Assembly (NCBI GenBank): GCA_951813075.1
Contig: OX638343.1
Coordinates: 186,001 to 250,000, forward strand
Reading direction: 5' to 3'
DNA length: 64,000 nt
Origin: Arenicellales bacterium
GTDB lineage: Bacteria; Pseudomonadota; Gammaproteobacteria; Arenicellales; JAJDZL01
In this document: positions 45,872 through 55,075 of the stretch, one piece after another
Position numbering within the stretch: position 1 is the stretch's first letter
How the letters are laid out: each line of letters opens with the position of its first letter
Notes under the pieces: generated by a model
What the model was told of the DNA's origin: nothing
Databases searched by the model: none
The model's input: the letters and a program-made list of their open reading frames with translations, nothing else
Program-made: the position numbers and the translations under genes

Positions 45872-46162
45872 ATGGCAAAAGTGACGATACTGTACTGGAA
45901 AGATATCCCATCTGTTGTTGAGGCTCGGGATGCTCAAGGGGTCCATAAGGAACTTCTGAGTGAACGGTTTCAGGAATTGATTGACTTGGTTGCGATGAAA
46001 TTGAAGCTTGCAGGAACAGATGAATATCTAATGCAGTGGTCGAAAGGTCGCCCTTACGAAGTCGAAGGCAGCGCGCGCGATGTCGCAGTTTCAATCAAGG
46101 ACGAATTTGAGGCTCGCTATAAGGAAATTCGCAAAGAAGAGCTGGCCAAGGCAGTCGGCTAG
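45872..46162 (+). CDS. Virulence_fact-domain small protein
   Basis: A 96-residue soluble protein matching the Pfam family named virulence factor. The name is historical and no virulence role is implied. Marks are the N-terminal TILYWKDIPSVVEA, the central LLSERFQELIDLVAMKLKL, and the GTDEYLMQWSKG motif. As I recall, this family sits next to corrinoid, methyl-THF and MetF-like genes in many alphaproteobacteria, which fits its place divergent from the one-carbon operon here. The ATG at 45872 has an upstream ACGAGGTTG ribosome site. Its stop shares CTAG with the stop of the convergent glycerate kinase gene. Confidence 0.8.
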   Translation: MAKVTILYWKDIPSVVEARDAQGVHKELLSERFQELIDLVAMKLKLAGTDEYLMQWSKGRPYEVEGSARDVAVSIKDEFEARYKEIRKEELAKAVG

Positions 46163-47430
46163 TTTGGGTTAACGTTCACCAAGATCGCCCGAAAATCGTT
46201 GATGTTGGTTAATGTCGGTCCCGTTTCGACCAGATCGCCCAGCAGACTGAAGAATCCATAAGAATCATTGTTTGCCAGATACTGGTGCGGGTCGAGACCT
46301 GCATCTTTCGCCCTTCGCAGAGAAGTCGGGTCGATTACAGCGCCGGCGTTAGTTTCTGTTCCATCAATACCATCGGTATCACAAGCAATTGCATAAATGG
46401 AAGCCTCTTCTTGGAGTTCGATTGCAAGCGCTAGCGCGAACTGCGAATTCGGTCCACCTCTGCCGCTTCCTGTCACTGTAACGGTCGTCTCGCCACCTGA
46501 CAGCATTACGAAAGTATTGTGATCTGTATTTTCTTTCATCCTTTGCCTGACAATATCAGCATGGTATTTGGCAGCCAGGTTGGAATCTCCTGCGATCGAG
46601 TCGCCGATTATGATTGCTTCACAATTTCTTGAAATGGCTAGTTGTGCGCTCGCGGTGATTGCAGTTTGAGGTCGGGCGATAACCTCGGTTCTGGCATGTG
46701 CGAAAATAGGGTCGCCGGGTTTTGGTGTTTCGAGTTCACCGGTTTTCAGCTTTTCGGTAACTTCGTTTGGTACTGCAAAATCGAACTTTTTAAGGATCTG
46801 AAGCACGTCATGACATGTAGTAGGGTCGGGTGCAGTTGGACCGGAGCCAATGGTCGAAGGATCGTCGCCGATCACATCCGATATGGAAAATGTAATTGAA
46901 TTGGCCGGATAAATCATCTGCATCAGCCGTCCACCCTTGATGGCGGAAAGGTGTTTTCGGACAGTGTTGATTTCATTGATATCCGCACCACTCAGTAGCA
47001 AATTCTGCGTAATTTTCTTTTTATCATCCAGACTGATGCTGTTGTGTGGAAGCGTCAGCAATGCTGAAGCTCCGCCAGATATCAGACAGACAACCAATAC
47101 ATCGGAATCGATTTGTGCCAGTGAACTTACAATTTGGCGTGCGGCTGTCATCCCTTGCTCATCCGGTAGCGGATGGGATGCCTCAATGACGTCGATCCTG
47201 CTGCACTCGACGCTGTGTCCGTAACGGGTGATGACTGATCCTGTCAATTCACCTGGAAAATGATCTTCAAGCGCCCGGGCCATCGCGGCTGCGGCTTTGC
47301 CGGCGCCGATTGCGTGAATTCGCCTGTCTTGCAATGCTGCGATATAAGGGGGCAGGCAGTGCTGCGCTGAGGAAACCAGCACCGCTCGCGAGAAAAGATC
47401 AATAAGGAATTTTCTTGGGTTGTCTATCAT
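46159..47430 (-). CDS. Glycerate 2-kinase (MOFRL/DUF4147 type)
   Basis: A 423-residue glycerate kinase that forms 2-phosphoglycerate from D-glycerate, as in serine-cycle, glyoxylate or tartrate routes. The N-terminal DUF4147 domain has HAIGAGKAAAAMARALE, ASHPLPDEQGMTAAR, LISGGASALL, NTVRKHLSAIKGGRL and SDVIGDDPSTIGSGPT. The C-terminal MOFRL domain has MLSGGETTVTV, GRGGPNSQFALALA and ACDTDGIDGTETNAGAVID. It is complete. Nearby one-carbon genes could feed glyoxylate or serine-derived glycerate into it. Confidence 0.94.
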   Translation of the reverse strand: MIDNPRKFLIDLFSRAVLVSSAQHCLPPYIAALQDRRIHAIGAGKAAAAMARALEDHFPGELTGSVITRYGHSVECSRIDVIEASHPLPDEQGMTAARQIVSSLAQIDSDVLVVCLISGGASALLTLPHNSISLDDKKKITQNLLLSGADINEINTVRKHLSAIKGGRLMQMIYPANSITFSISDVIGDDPSTIGSGPTAPDPTTCHDVLQILKKFDFAVPNEVTEKLKTGELETPKPGDPIFAHARTEVIARPQTAITASAQLAISRNCEAIIIGDSIAGDSNLAAKYHADIVRQRMKENTDHNTFVMLSGGETTVTVTGSGRGGPNSQFALALAIELQEEASIYAIACDTDGIDGTETNAGAVIDPTSLRRAKDAGLDPHQYLANNDSYGFFSLLGDLVETGPTLTNINDFRAILVNVNPN

Positions 47431-47628
47431 TCCGAGTTATATTTATAACCGATTGATATTATTGTATAAAACTTACCATGATTATCGGGATCACAATCAG
47501 TCAGAATCATTTTCCTATACAATTGATTCAATTGTCCAATAACTCAACGAAACTGTTTTGTGACGTTTTTGCTCCAAAGCGACGAACTTGAATAAATCGA
47601 TTGAAAGTCACAGACGTTGCGAATCACG

Positions 47629-48852
47629 ATGAAATCGAACGAATCACCAGTTATTGTAGTTGGTGGAGGAATCGGAGGGCTCGCCTCTGCGATGGGCCTT
47701 GCCCAGAAGGGAATCTCCTCGGTTGTACTGGAAAAGACATCGCAGTTGGGTGAGATTGGTGCCGGCATTCAGCTTGGCCCCAATGCATTTCATGCGTTCG
47801 ATTATCTGGGTATCGGGGATACCGCGCGTGATATGGCGGTCTATATAGACGATTTGCTGTTGATGGATGCCTTGACCGGCGATCGGATTACCCGAATACC
47901 GCTTCAGGAAGCATTTCGCCGCCGATTTCGCAACCCGTATGCTGTAGTCCATCGAAGTGATTTACATGATGTTTTGCTTAATGCCTGCCAAGCTCACGAA
48001 CTGATTGAGATCCGTGTCAGTTCCGGAGTCGAACGATATGAGCAGGCCCCCACCTCGGTTACCGCAATACTGGAGTCCGGAGAGCAAGTGAAGGGCAGGG
48101 GGCTTGTCGGTGCCGATGGATTGTGGTCAACCATAAGACGACAAGTTGTGGGCGACGGCGATCCGCGCGTGTCAGGTCACACAACCTATCGCTCTGTCAT
48201 TCCGACAGAAAAAATGCCAGAAGAAATTCGATGGAATGCGGCGACACTGTGGGCGGGGCCGAAATGTCACATTGTGCACTACCCACTGAAAGGAGGTGAA
48301 GCCTACAACTTGGTGGTGACCTGCCACAATGATGCACCTGAGCCCGTTGCAGGGAAACCAGTCAATCATGAAGAGGTTCGACAAGAGTTTGAGCATATCG
48401 CGCCGATTGCTCGACAGATTATTGATCGAGGAGTTGATTGGAAACTGTGGGTACTGTGTGATCGCGAACCGGTATTGAACTGGGTAGACGGGAGAGTGTG
48501 TCTGCTTGGCGATGCCGCGCATCCAATGCTTCAATATTTTGCGCAAGGTGCATGTATGGCGATGGAAGATGCTGTGTGCCTGGCTGCTGAAATGGACGCG
48601 CACAAATCTGATATTGAGAATGCCTTTACGGCGTATAACAAACGAAGGGTTTTGCGTACCACACGAGTACAACTGCAGTCCCGAGCAATCGGTGATCATA
48701 TCTATCATCCAAGTGGTGCGCATGCAGCTCTTCGAAATGCAGTCATGTCAGCGCGAACACCGGAGGATTGGTACGATCAGATTGACTGGCTTTATGGTTC
48801 AACTGGACTTGAAGGTGCCGTTTCCGCAGAAACCCGACGAGTTGGATATTGA
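47629..48852 (+). CDS. FAD-dependent monooxygenase, 3-hydroxybenzoate 6-hydroxylase-like
   Basis: A 407-residue class A flavoprotein hydroxylase. It has the FAD Rossmann motif VVGGGIGGLASAMGLAQKG, the DG motif (GADGLWSTIRR) near residue 165, and the second FAD motif LLGDAAHPMLQYFAQGACMAMEDA. The last run and the LWVLCDREPVLNW segment closely resemble 3-hydroxybenzoate 6-hydroxylases, which make gentisate. No gentisate dioxygenase is in the window, so the substrate is tentative; a salicylate-type enzyme is an alternative. The ATG at 47629 is preferred to TTG at 47617. Confidence 0.8.
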   Translation: MKSNESPVIVVGGGIGGLASAMGLAQKGISSVVLEKTSQLGEIGAGIQLGPNAFHAFDYLGIGDTARDMAVYIDDLLLMDALTGDRITRIPLQEAFRRRFRNPYAVVHRSDLHDVLLNACQAHELIEIRVSSGVERYEQAPTSVTAILESGEQVKGRGLVGADGLWSTIRRQVVGDGDPRVSGHTTYRSVIPTEKMPEEIRWNAATLWAGPKCHIVHYPLKGGEAYNLVVTCHNDAPEPVAGKPVNHEEVRQEFEHIAPIARQIIDRGVDWKLWVLCDREPVLNWVDGRVCLLGDAAHPMLQYFAQGACMAMEDAVCLAAEMDAHKSDIENAFTAYNKRRVLRTTRVQLQSRAIGDHIYHPSGAHAALRNAVMSARTPEDWYDQIDWLYGSTGLEGAVSAETRRVGY

Positions 48853-48941
48853 TGCAGATGGGTAGACAATTCCTCTAATTGATTGAACTGACTATAATCC
48901 AGTTGGAGAACAGATTGATTGAATTACGGAGTGTAGAATAC

Positions 48942-49439
48942 GTGAAACTGATCATTACACGACATGCAAAATCCAGTTGGGAATTTCCAGATCTGATGGA
49001 TCATGATCGCCCGTTGACGAAACGTGGCAGACGATCTTCCGATGCAATCGGAAACTGGCTTGCTGAGAAAGGCCACATACCAGAGACGGTCTTGAGTTCT
49101 ACCTCTGTACGAACGAGAGAAACCTGGGATCGAATGGTTCAGTATTTTGCGACACCGGTCGTTGTACGATTTGAAGCTGATCTGTATCACGGAGGATTAA
49201 GATCAATACACTATTTACTGGCGACTGTTGCTACCAGTTCGGTACTTGTGTTGGGACATAATCCCGGAATCGGTCATTTCGCGGAATCGGTCCTGCGATC
49301 GTTGCCGACACATCCCGATTTTCTGCGATATCCGACCGCGGCAACTCTGGTTTGCGAAATTCAACTGGATGAAGCAGGGCAAGTGGAACTCGGAACTGGC
49401 GAACTGGTTGATTTTGTTGTCCCACGTGATCTGGAATAA
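48942..49439 (+). CDS. sixA: SixA-like histidine phosphatase
   Basis: A 165-residue phosphohistidine phosphatase of the histidine phosphatase superfamily. The RHG motif is TRHAKSSW near the N terminus, the second arginine lies in SSTSVRTRETW, and the catalytic histidine in LVLGHNPGIG near residue 102. From the GTG at 48942 the protein starts exactly at the family N terminus (KLIITRHAK), and GGAG lies ten bases upstream. SixA homologs act on phospho-His in phosphorelay or PTS proteins. It stands alone between a monooxygenase and an acyl-CoA dehydrogenase. Confidence 0.88.
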   Translation: MKLIITRHAKSSWEFPDLMDHDRPLTKRGRRSSDAIGNWLAEKGHIPETVLSSTSVRTRETWDRMVQYFATPVVVRFEADLYHGGLRSIHYLLATVATSSVLVLGHNPGIGHFAESVLRSLPTHPDFLRYPTAATLVCEIQLDEAGQVELGTGELVDFVVPRDLE

Positions 49440-49544
49440 CTTGTCGATCTATCCGTATATATTCAAGATAATTACCAGATGTTGTCACAAAATCAAATCG
49501 CTATAATCAATTGAGCGCCACAATACCCGCAATTCATTCCGATT

Positions 49545-49568
49545 CGATCATCAACTGATTGATGATCG
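49545..49568. repeat. Perfect 10-base inverted repeat upstream of the acyl-CoA dehydrogenase
   Basis: CGATCATCAA and TTGATGATCG flank a four-base CTGA loop, ending 61 bases before the start codon at 49630. A TATAAT at 49502-49507 upstream would place it in the 5' leader. It could be an operator or an RNA hairpin; no T-run follows. Confidence 0.6.
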
Positions 49569-49629
49569 GAACTATGCGAACGGCGATTCGTCGAAATTCA
49601 GAATCATAGCGCGAGGTTCGAAATCAGGC

Positions 49630-51417
49630 ATGTCAGATTATTTTGCTCCGTTAAACGACATTCAATTTACCCTGGATCATGTGGCAGGACTTGGCAGAAT
49701 CCTGGAACTTGAGTCTTTTGGTGATATTGACGATGATCTGGTATCGGCTATCTTGAATGAATCCTCAAAGTTCACATCCGAAGTGCTGGCCCCGCTTAAT
49801 CGTATCGGCGATGAGCACGGATCGGTGTGCAACGATGGTGACGTGACAACACCTCCGGGTTGGAAACAAGCGTATCAGCAATTTATCGAAAACGGTTGGA
49901 ATGGACTGGCTTTCGACCCGGCACACGGTGGACAGGGACTACCTTGGCTGGTTGCGACTGCAGTTCAGGAAATGTGGCATTCCGCCAATATGTCGTTCGG
50001 ACTATGTCCACTATTGACGCAAGGAGCGATTCGCGCACTCGAACTGCATGGTTCGGAAGACCTGCAGGCGATCTATATGGAACGTCTGGTTTCAGGTGAA
50101 TGGGCTGGTACGATGAATCTTACCGAAGCACATGCCGGATCTGATTTGGCAGCGATTCGCACCCGGGCGGTTGCAGAAGGAGATCATTACCGGTTGAGCG
50201 GACAGAAAATATTCATTACCTACGGCGAGCATGATCTGACAGAGAACATCATACATTTTGTACTGGGCAGATGTACGGATTCACCCGATGGCGTCAAGGG
50301 AATTTCTCTATTCATTGTTCCAAAGTTTCTCGTTTGTGAAGATGGCTCACTTGGCGAGAGAAACGATCTGCGTTGCGTGTCACTGGAGCACAAACTGGGC
50401 ATACACGCGAGTCCCACAGCAGTCATGTCATATGGGGACAATGACGGTGCCGTTGCCTACATGGTCGGTGAAAAAAACAAAGGCCTTGAGTATATGTTCA
50501 CGATGATGAATCTCGCACGCCATGCCGTTGGTGTGGAAGGGCTCGCTGTCGCTGAGCGCGCATACCAGCAGGCACGGGACTACGCCAGTCAGAGAGTGCA
50601 GGGCAGTGTAGTCGGAGGATCCAAGGATCGAGTTGCCATCATACGTCACCCTGATGTCCGTCGTATGCTCATGACTATGAAATCACTGGTCCAGGCTATG
50701 CGCTGTCTGGCGTATTACACCTCTGGCGTATTCGACCTCTCGCAAGCACATCCGGACGCGGAATCAAGAGACGAATTTGCTGCAGATCTTGGGTTATTGA
50801 TCCCGCTTGTCAAGGGATGGTGCGCAGAAATGAGTAATGAGGTGGCCTATCTTGGTGTGCAGGTTCACGGCGGGATGGGCTTCATTGAAGAAACAGGCGC
50901 AGCCCAATATCTGCGGGATGCGCGTATTACACCGATTTACGAAGGAACGACAGGAATTCAAGCCAATGACCTGATTGGCCGGAAAATCTTGCGCGACGAA
51001 AACGGACACGTACTCCGATTCATGGCAAAAATTCAGGATTCCTTGAACAACGTATCAGCTCAGGGCGATTCGGTAGCGGAAATTTGTCAAACCGCGGAAG
51101 CTGGTCTTCAAGAGTTGAGAAACGTAACTGACTGGGTACTGGAAGCGGGCGCAAGTGATGCTAGCCTGCCAGCTGCAGCCAGCGTCGGTTATTTGCATGT
51201 ATTTTCACTGACCGTCGCGGGTTGGTTGATGGCGGTCTATGCGGCACAAGCTTCTGAATTGCTGATCGCTGGCGAGGGAGACCAGAGCGAACTCTCAGCA
51301 AGATTGGTGAATGCCAAGTTTTTTGCGACACACATTATGCCTCGCCTCAAGGCACATGCTGACGCGCTCGTTAGATCCTCTGCTTTGGTAATGGAGCTGA
51401 GTGAAGATCTGATTTAG
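49630..51417 (+). CDS. Acyl-CoA dehydrogenase (long, DmdC-like form)
   Basis: A 595-residue FAD enzyme that introduces a double bond into an acyl-CoA and passes electrons to ETF. It has the NGWNGLAFDPAHGGQGLPW start of the catalytic domain, the MNLTEAHAGSDLAAIRTRA flavin motif, the GVQVHGGMGFIEETG segment, and the catalytic glutamate in PIYEGTTGIQA. A C-terminal extension of about 140 residues puts it in the long FadE/DmdC group; DmdC oxidises 3-methylmercaptopropionyl-CoA. Which acyl-CoA it uses cannot be told from sequence alone. An ETF-QO gene lies nearby at 58104-59732. Confidence 0.88.
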   Translation: MSDYFAPLNDIQFTLDHVAGLGRILELESFGDIDDDLVSAILNESSKFTSEVLAPLNRIGDEHGSVCNDGDVTTPPGWKQAYQQFIENGWNGLAFDPAHGGQGLPWLVATAVQEMWHSANMSFGLCPLLTQGAIRALELHGSEDLQAIYMERLVSGEWAGTMNLTEAHAGSDLAAIRTRAVAEGDHYRLSGQKIFITYGEHDLTENIIHFVLGRCTDSPDGVKGISLFIVPKFLVCEDGSLGERNDLRCVSLEHKLGIHASPTAVMSYGDNDGAVAYMVGEKNKGLEYMFTMMNLARHAVGVEGLAVAERAYQQARDYASQRVQGSVVGGSKDRVAIIRHPDVRRMLMTMKSLVQAMRCLAYYTSGVFDLSQAHPDAESRDEFAADLGLLIPLVKGWCAEMSNEVAYLGVQVHGGMGFIEETGAAQYLRDARITPIYEGTTGIQANDLIGRKILRDENGHVLRFMAKIQDSLNNVSAQGDSVAEICQTAEAGLQELRNVTDWVLEAGASDASLPAAASVGYLHVFSLTVAGWLMAVYAAQASELLIAGEGDQSELSARLVNAKFFATHIMPRLKAHADALVRSSALVMELSEDLI

Positions 51418-51430
51418 ACTGGCGATCAAG

Positions 51431-51769
51431 TTACGCCAGTTTTAGTCCATTGTCTACAGGACGTTCCGGTTGAGCAAGAACGACCGAACCATCTTTCTGC
51501 GTAAATCCAGTGAGCAGAAACTGAGACATCATTGGGCCGATCTGTTTGGGTGGAAAATTTACGACACCAACGATGTGTCGCCCCAATAGATCCTCGGGTG
51601 CATAAAGATCGGTGATCTGCGCACTACATTTTCGAATACCGATATCATCTCCAAAGTCTGCTGTGATCTTGTAAGCGGGTTTTCTTGCTTCCGGGAATTC
51701 CTGTACCTCGATAATGGTGCCCGTTCGCAGTTCAACCTGCTCGAAGTCGCTCCAACTAATTTGTTTCAC
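51431..51769 (-). CDS. csaA: CsaA-like tRNA-binding domain protein
   Basis: A 112-residue stand-alone EMAP/tRNA-binding OB-fold protein. CsaA-type proteins bind tRNA or unfolded proteins and have been linked to secretion. Visible marks are the [23 protein letters not shown] start, [18 protein letters not shown], and the [21 protein letters not shown] end. It is convergent with the acyl-CoA dehydrogenase (13-base gap). The sequence resembles the C-terminal domain of MetG, which is also in this window. Confidence 0.9.
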   Translation of the reverse strand: MKQISWSDFEQVELRTGTIIEVQEFPEARKPAYKITADFGDDIGIRKCSAQITDLYAPEDLLGRHIVGVVNFPPKQIGPMMSQFLLTGFTQKDGSVVLAQPERPVDNGLKLA

Positions 51770-52089
51770 AATTTACTCCATCAAAATTTGCTATTGATCT
51801 TAGCTGAATCAGTCGTAAGACTCGATTTCCAATTTCTGTTCGTTCGTCCACAAATGAATTTTCCCTCGCCCATTGCTTTGACTTCGTGCAATTCTCGGAG
51901 AGATATGCCTAAAATGCGGTGTTCTATTGATGTTCGGCAACTGCGGAAGGCAGCACGAAACAGGTTGCCCAATATACCCAAAGAATTGTAAACCGATCAG
52001 TGACCAACTGGTTGATTTTTTAAATTTAGTTGGTTCTTGATAACTACTTATAATCTATCTGCTCATTTTTGAACCACGGTTGAAAACCA
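51770..52089. other. Divergent intergenic region upstream of the aldehyde dehydrogenase
   Basis: No supported gene; small openings lack family features. A TATAAT at 52049-52054 lies 35 bases before the aldehyde dehydrogenase start, a likely -10 box. No good -35 at 17 bases was found, so activation by a regulator is possible. No riboswitch or strong hairpin was seen. Confidence 0.45.
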
Positions 52090-53505
52090 ATGGACGACGA
52101 TATCATTCAATCTGTCGAAGAACTTGTCAGACGTTCACGTCTGGCAATGGCTGAACTGGTCGATGCGGAACAGCAACGTGTCGATGAAATCGTCACTGCA
52201 ATTGCATGGGCTATTTACGAGGATGGTAACGCCGCTGAGTTGGCTAACATGGCGGTAAAAGATACCCGACTTGGAAATGCCGACGACAAGATCATCAAGA
52301 ATAAACGCAAGACATTTGGAACTTTGAGAGATCTGATGCGAGTGCGTACCGTCGGAGTCATAGAAGAAGACCCGGCAAGAGGGCTTGTCAAGTATGCCAA
52401 ACCGGTCGGGGTGGTCGCTGCGCTAACGCCGTCCACTAATCCCGCTGCAACGCCCGCAAACAAGTGCATGATGGCTGTCAAATGTCGAAACGGAGTTATT
52501 GTGGCGCCGTCTCCCGCCGGGTGGAATACAACCTATAGAACAGTTGAATTGATCAGAGAGCAATTAAGACTCGTCAAGGCCCCACCTGATCTTGTACAGG
52601 TACTTCCCAAGCCGGTCAGTCGTCAGGCCACCCAGGCACTGATGAAGGCTGCTGATCTTGTTGTGGTTACCGGTTCGCAGAACAATGTCCGCAGTGCCTA
52701 CTCAAGCGGCACGCCGGCAATAGGCGTCGGCGTCGGGAATGTTCCGGTGATTATCGACACCAGTGCCGACATTGAACTTGCCGCAGAACGTATCAGGATG
52801 TCAAAGACGTTTGATAATGGAACTTCGTGTTCATCAGAGAATTCGGTGATCGTTCTTGATTCTGTTTATCAAGCGATGATGGAAGCGTTTCAGCGAGAAG
52901 GTGGATATATTGTTACTCTCGAAGAGAAGGAACGAATTCAGAGTATGCTCTGGTCAGAGGATGGCGCAATTAACCGGGAAATCATTGCGAAAGACATTGA
53001 TGTTCTCATCGGTTACTTTGGTTTGAGCGAGGCACCGCCCGATACGAAGTTCATCATCGTGGAGGAATCCGGAATCGGTGCCGACTATCCTCTATCGGGT
53101 GAGAAACTCTCGCTGGTATTGACCTGTTATCGTGCCCAGAATTTCGACGAAGCAAAGAGCAAGGTCAAAGACATTCTGAAATACCAGGGAGCCGGCCACT
53201 CCTGCGGCATTCATACGTCAATGGAGGACCATGCGCGTACGCTGGCTGAAGAATTGGATGTCGTCCGGGTTCTGGTTAATCAGGCGCATACTTTCGGCAA
53301 CGGCGGTGGCTTTACCAGCGGATTGAATTTTACGCTGAGCATGGGATGTGGTACTTGGGGTGGTAACAGTATCACTGAAAATCTGAACTACCGTCATTTT
53401 CTCAACATCACACACCTCTCTACAGAGATTCCAGAAGACAAACCGAGTGAAGAGAGCTTATTCGGTGAATTTCTGAAGAATCACCATCCTGGATATCATC
53501 TTTGA
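52090..53505 (+). CDS. Acylating aldehyde dehydrogenase, SauS-like (sulfoacetaldehyde dehydrogenase?)
   Basis: A 471-residue CoA-acylating aldehyde dehydrogenase of the EutE/AdhE/SauS group. The NAD-binding GVVAALTPSTNPAATPANKC segment, VVVTGSQNNVRSAYSSGTPAIGVGVGN, and the catalytic Cys247 in FDNGTSCSSENS are clear, as is the C-terminal FTLSMGCGTWGGNSITENL run. The C-terminal half and the paired CoA ligase downstream (ten-base gap) recall SauS and SauT, which convert sulfoacetate via sulfoacetyl-CoA to sulfoacetaldehyde. No sulfonate transporter or Xsc is in the window, so acetaldehyde or another aldehyde is also possible. Confidence 0.85.
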   Translation: MDDDIIQSVEELVRRSRLAMAELVDAEQQRVDEIVTAIAWAIYEDGNAAELANMAVKDTRLGNADDKIIKNKRKTFGTLRDLMRVRTVGVIEEDPARGLVKYAKPVGVVAALTPSTNPAATPANKCMMAVKCRNGVIVAPSPAGWNTTYRTVELIREQLRLVKAPPDLVQVLPKPVSRQATQALMKAADLVVVTGSQNNVRSAYSSGTPAIGVGVGNVPVIIDTSADIELAAERIRMSKTFDNGTSCSSENSVIVLDSVYQAMMEAFQREGGYIVTLEEKERIQSMLWSEDGAINREIIAKDIDVLIGYFGLSEAPPDTKFIIVEESGIGADYPLSGEKLSLVLTCYRAQNFDEAKSKVKDILKYQGAGHSCGIHTSMEDHARTLAEELDVVRVLVNQAHTFGNGGGFTSGLNFTLSMGCGTWGGNSITENLNYRHFLNITHLSTEIPEDKPSEESLFGEFLKNHHPGYHL

Positions 53506-53515
53506 GAATCGCACG

Positions 53516-55075
53516 ATGGCAGATACCTTTCGATCACTGATAGTTCGTTCAGCACGGGCGTATGCTTCCCGCATTTATTTGATTGATCCCGATAGTGATA
53601 TGACCATGACCTACGGGGAACTGCGAAATCATTGCCAGAAATTCGGTCAGATGATGTGGCAAGCAGGATTCACTCAATCCACCAGGGTTGGATTTATGCT
53701 GGATAACGGGTATTGGACATCGGTGATTTTCTTTGGTGCAATTTATTGCGGGCATGTCATAGTTCCTCTCAATGTAGTAGCCAGCCGTCGGAATCTGCTA
53801 TTTGCGCTGCAAAACGCGGCTGTTGAAGTGGTGTTCGTGAGTGAGAGATATCGTTCACTCCTGGATTCACTTCTTGACGAATCGGATCGAGATATCCAAG
53901 TAGTTGATGTGGACATGTCGGGCGGATTCGAAATGCCAGTGATCAATCCGGGTCTCGATGATTATCGCATCCGGCGAATCACACATGAATCTGTGGCGAT
54001 GATTCTCCATACATCGGGTACAGTCGGACTACCCAAAGGCGCAGTGCTGAAGCATTCAAATTTGATTGCGGGTGGTGACAACGTTAAGAAAGCCCATTGG
54101 CTATCACTTGATGATATTGCTTATTGTGTACTGCCTCTTTATCACATAAATGGACAGGTTGTTACCGCAATCGCACCAATTGTCAGCGCGTCCCGCGTTG
54201 TCATGCCGAGAAAATTCAGTGTCTCAAATTATTGGGTGCACATTGATAGATACAAGTGCACCTGGGTCAGTTTGGTACCAACAATGGCCAAATATCTTCT
54301 GGACCATGTAAGGCAAGGCAAAAATGAAGGGCAATTCAAGTCTCGACTGGCATCCTTGAAGTTTGCACGGTCCGCTTCTTCAGCGATGCCGTCAGGCATG
54401 CAAGCAGATTTCGAAGAAACATTTGGGATTCCAATAGTTGAGACCATGGGTTTAACCGAGACAGCCGCTCCAATTCTCTCGAATCCGATGCCATCAGGAA
54501 TCAGAAGACCTGGGTCGGTCGGTCGTCCGTGCGGAACCGAGGTGAAAATTATTGACCACGATCAGAAAACACTCGGAAACTATGAGACTGGGGAAATTGT
54601 AGTTCGAGGTGACAATGTGTTCTCTGAATATTACAACGCACCCTACGAAAACCTGAAATCATTTACCTTTGACGGGTGGTTCAAAACAGGTGATCTTGGC
54701 TATCGCGATCAGGATGGTTTTTACTTCGTCACCGGACGCATCAAGGAGTTGATCATCAAAGGTGGAGAGAATATATCTCCCAGGGAGATTGATGACGTAC
54801 TCTACCACCATCAATCTGTGAGGGAAGCAGGCGCATTTGGGTTACCTGATTCCACCTATGGCCAGATTGTTGCTGTTGGTGTAGTTCTCAAGGAAGATGC
54901 GACATGTACCGAAAAGGAACTGATCGAGTACTGCAGGAACGAACTCGGGGATTTCCGATGTCCAAGCAGAATATTTTTTACAGATGATCTGCCTAAAGGT
55001 CCCTCAGGTAAGATTCAGAGATTGGAATTTGCCAAAACAATCAGCGAGAATCTGGAAAAATACTCGGTTGACTGA
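53516..55075 (+). CDS. AMP-forming acyl-CoA ligase, SauT-like
   Basis: A 519-residue adenylate-forming CoA ligase. It has the phosphate loop LHTSGTVGLPKGAVLKHSN, the A5-type ETMGLTETAAPI motif, the GWFKTGDLGYRDQDGFYFV aspartate motif, and the C-terminal catalytic lysine in LPKGPSGKIQRLE. It follows the SauS-like gene by ten bases and overlaps the SDR gene by eight, so the three form one operon. The pairing suggests sulfoacetate or another small carboxylate as substrate. Confidence 0.87.
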   Translation: MADTFRSLIVRSARAYASRIYLIDPDSDMTMTYGELRNHCQKFGQMMWQAGFTQSTRVGFMLDNGYWTSVIFFGAIYCGHVIVPLNVVASRRNLLFALQNAAVEVVFVSERYRSLLDSLLDESDRDIQVVDVDMSGGFEMPVINPGLDDYRIRRITHESVAMILHTSGTVGLPKGAVLKHSNLIAGGDNVKKAHWLSLDDIAYCVLPLYHINGQVVTAIAPIVSASRVVMPRKFSVSNYWVHIDRYKCTWVSLVPTMAKYLLDHVRQGKNEGQFKSRLASLKFARSASSAMPSGMQADFEETFGIPIVETMGLTETAAPILSNPMPSGIRRPGSVGRPCGTEVKIIDHDQKTLGNYETGEIVVRGDNVFSEYYNAPYENLKSFTFDGWFKTGDLGYRDQDGFYFVTGRIKELIIKGGENISPREIDDVLYHHQSVREAGAFGLPDSTYGQIVAVGVVLKEDATCTEKELIEYCRNELGDFRCPSRIFFTDDLPKGPSGKIQRLEFAKTISENLEKYSVD

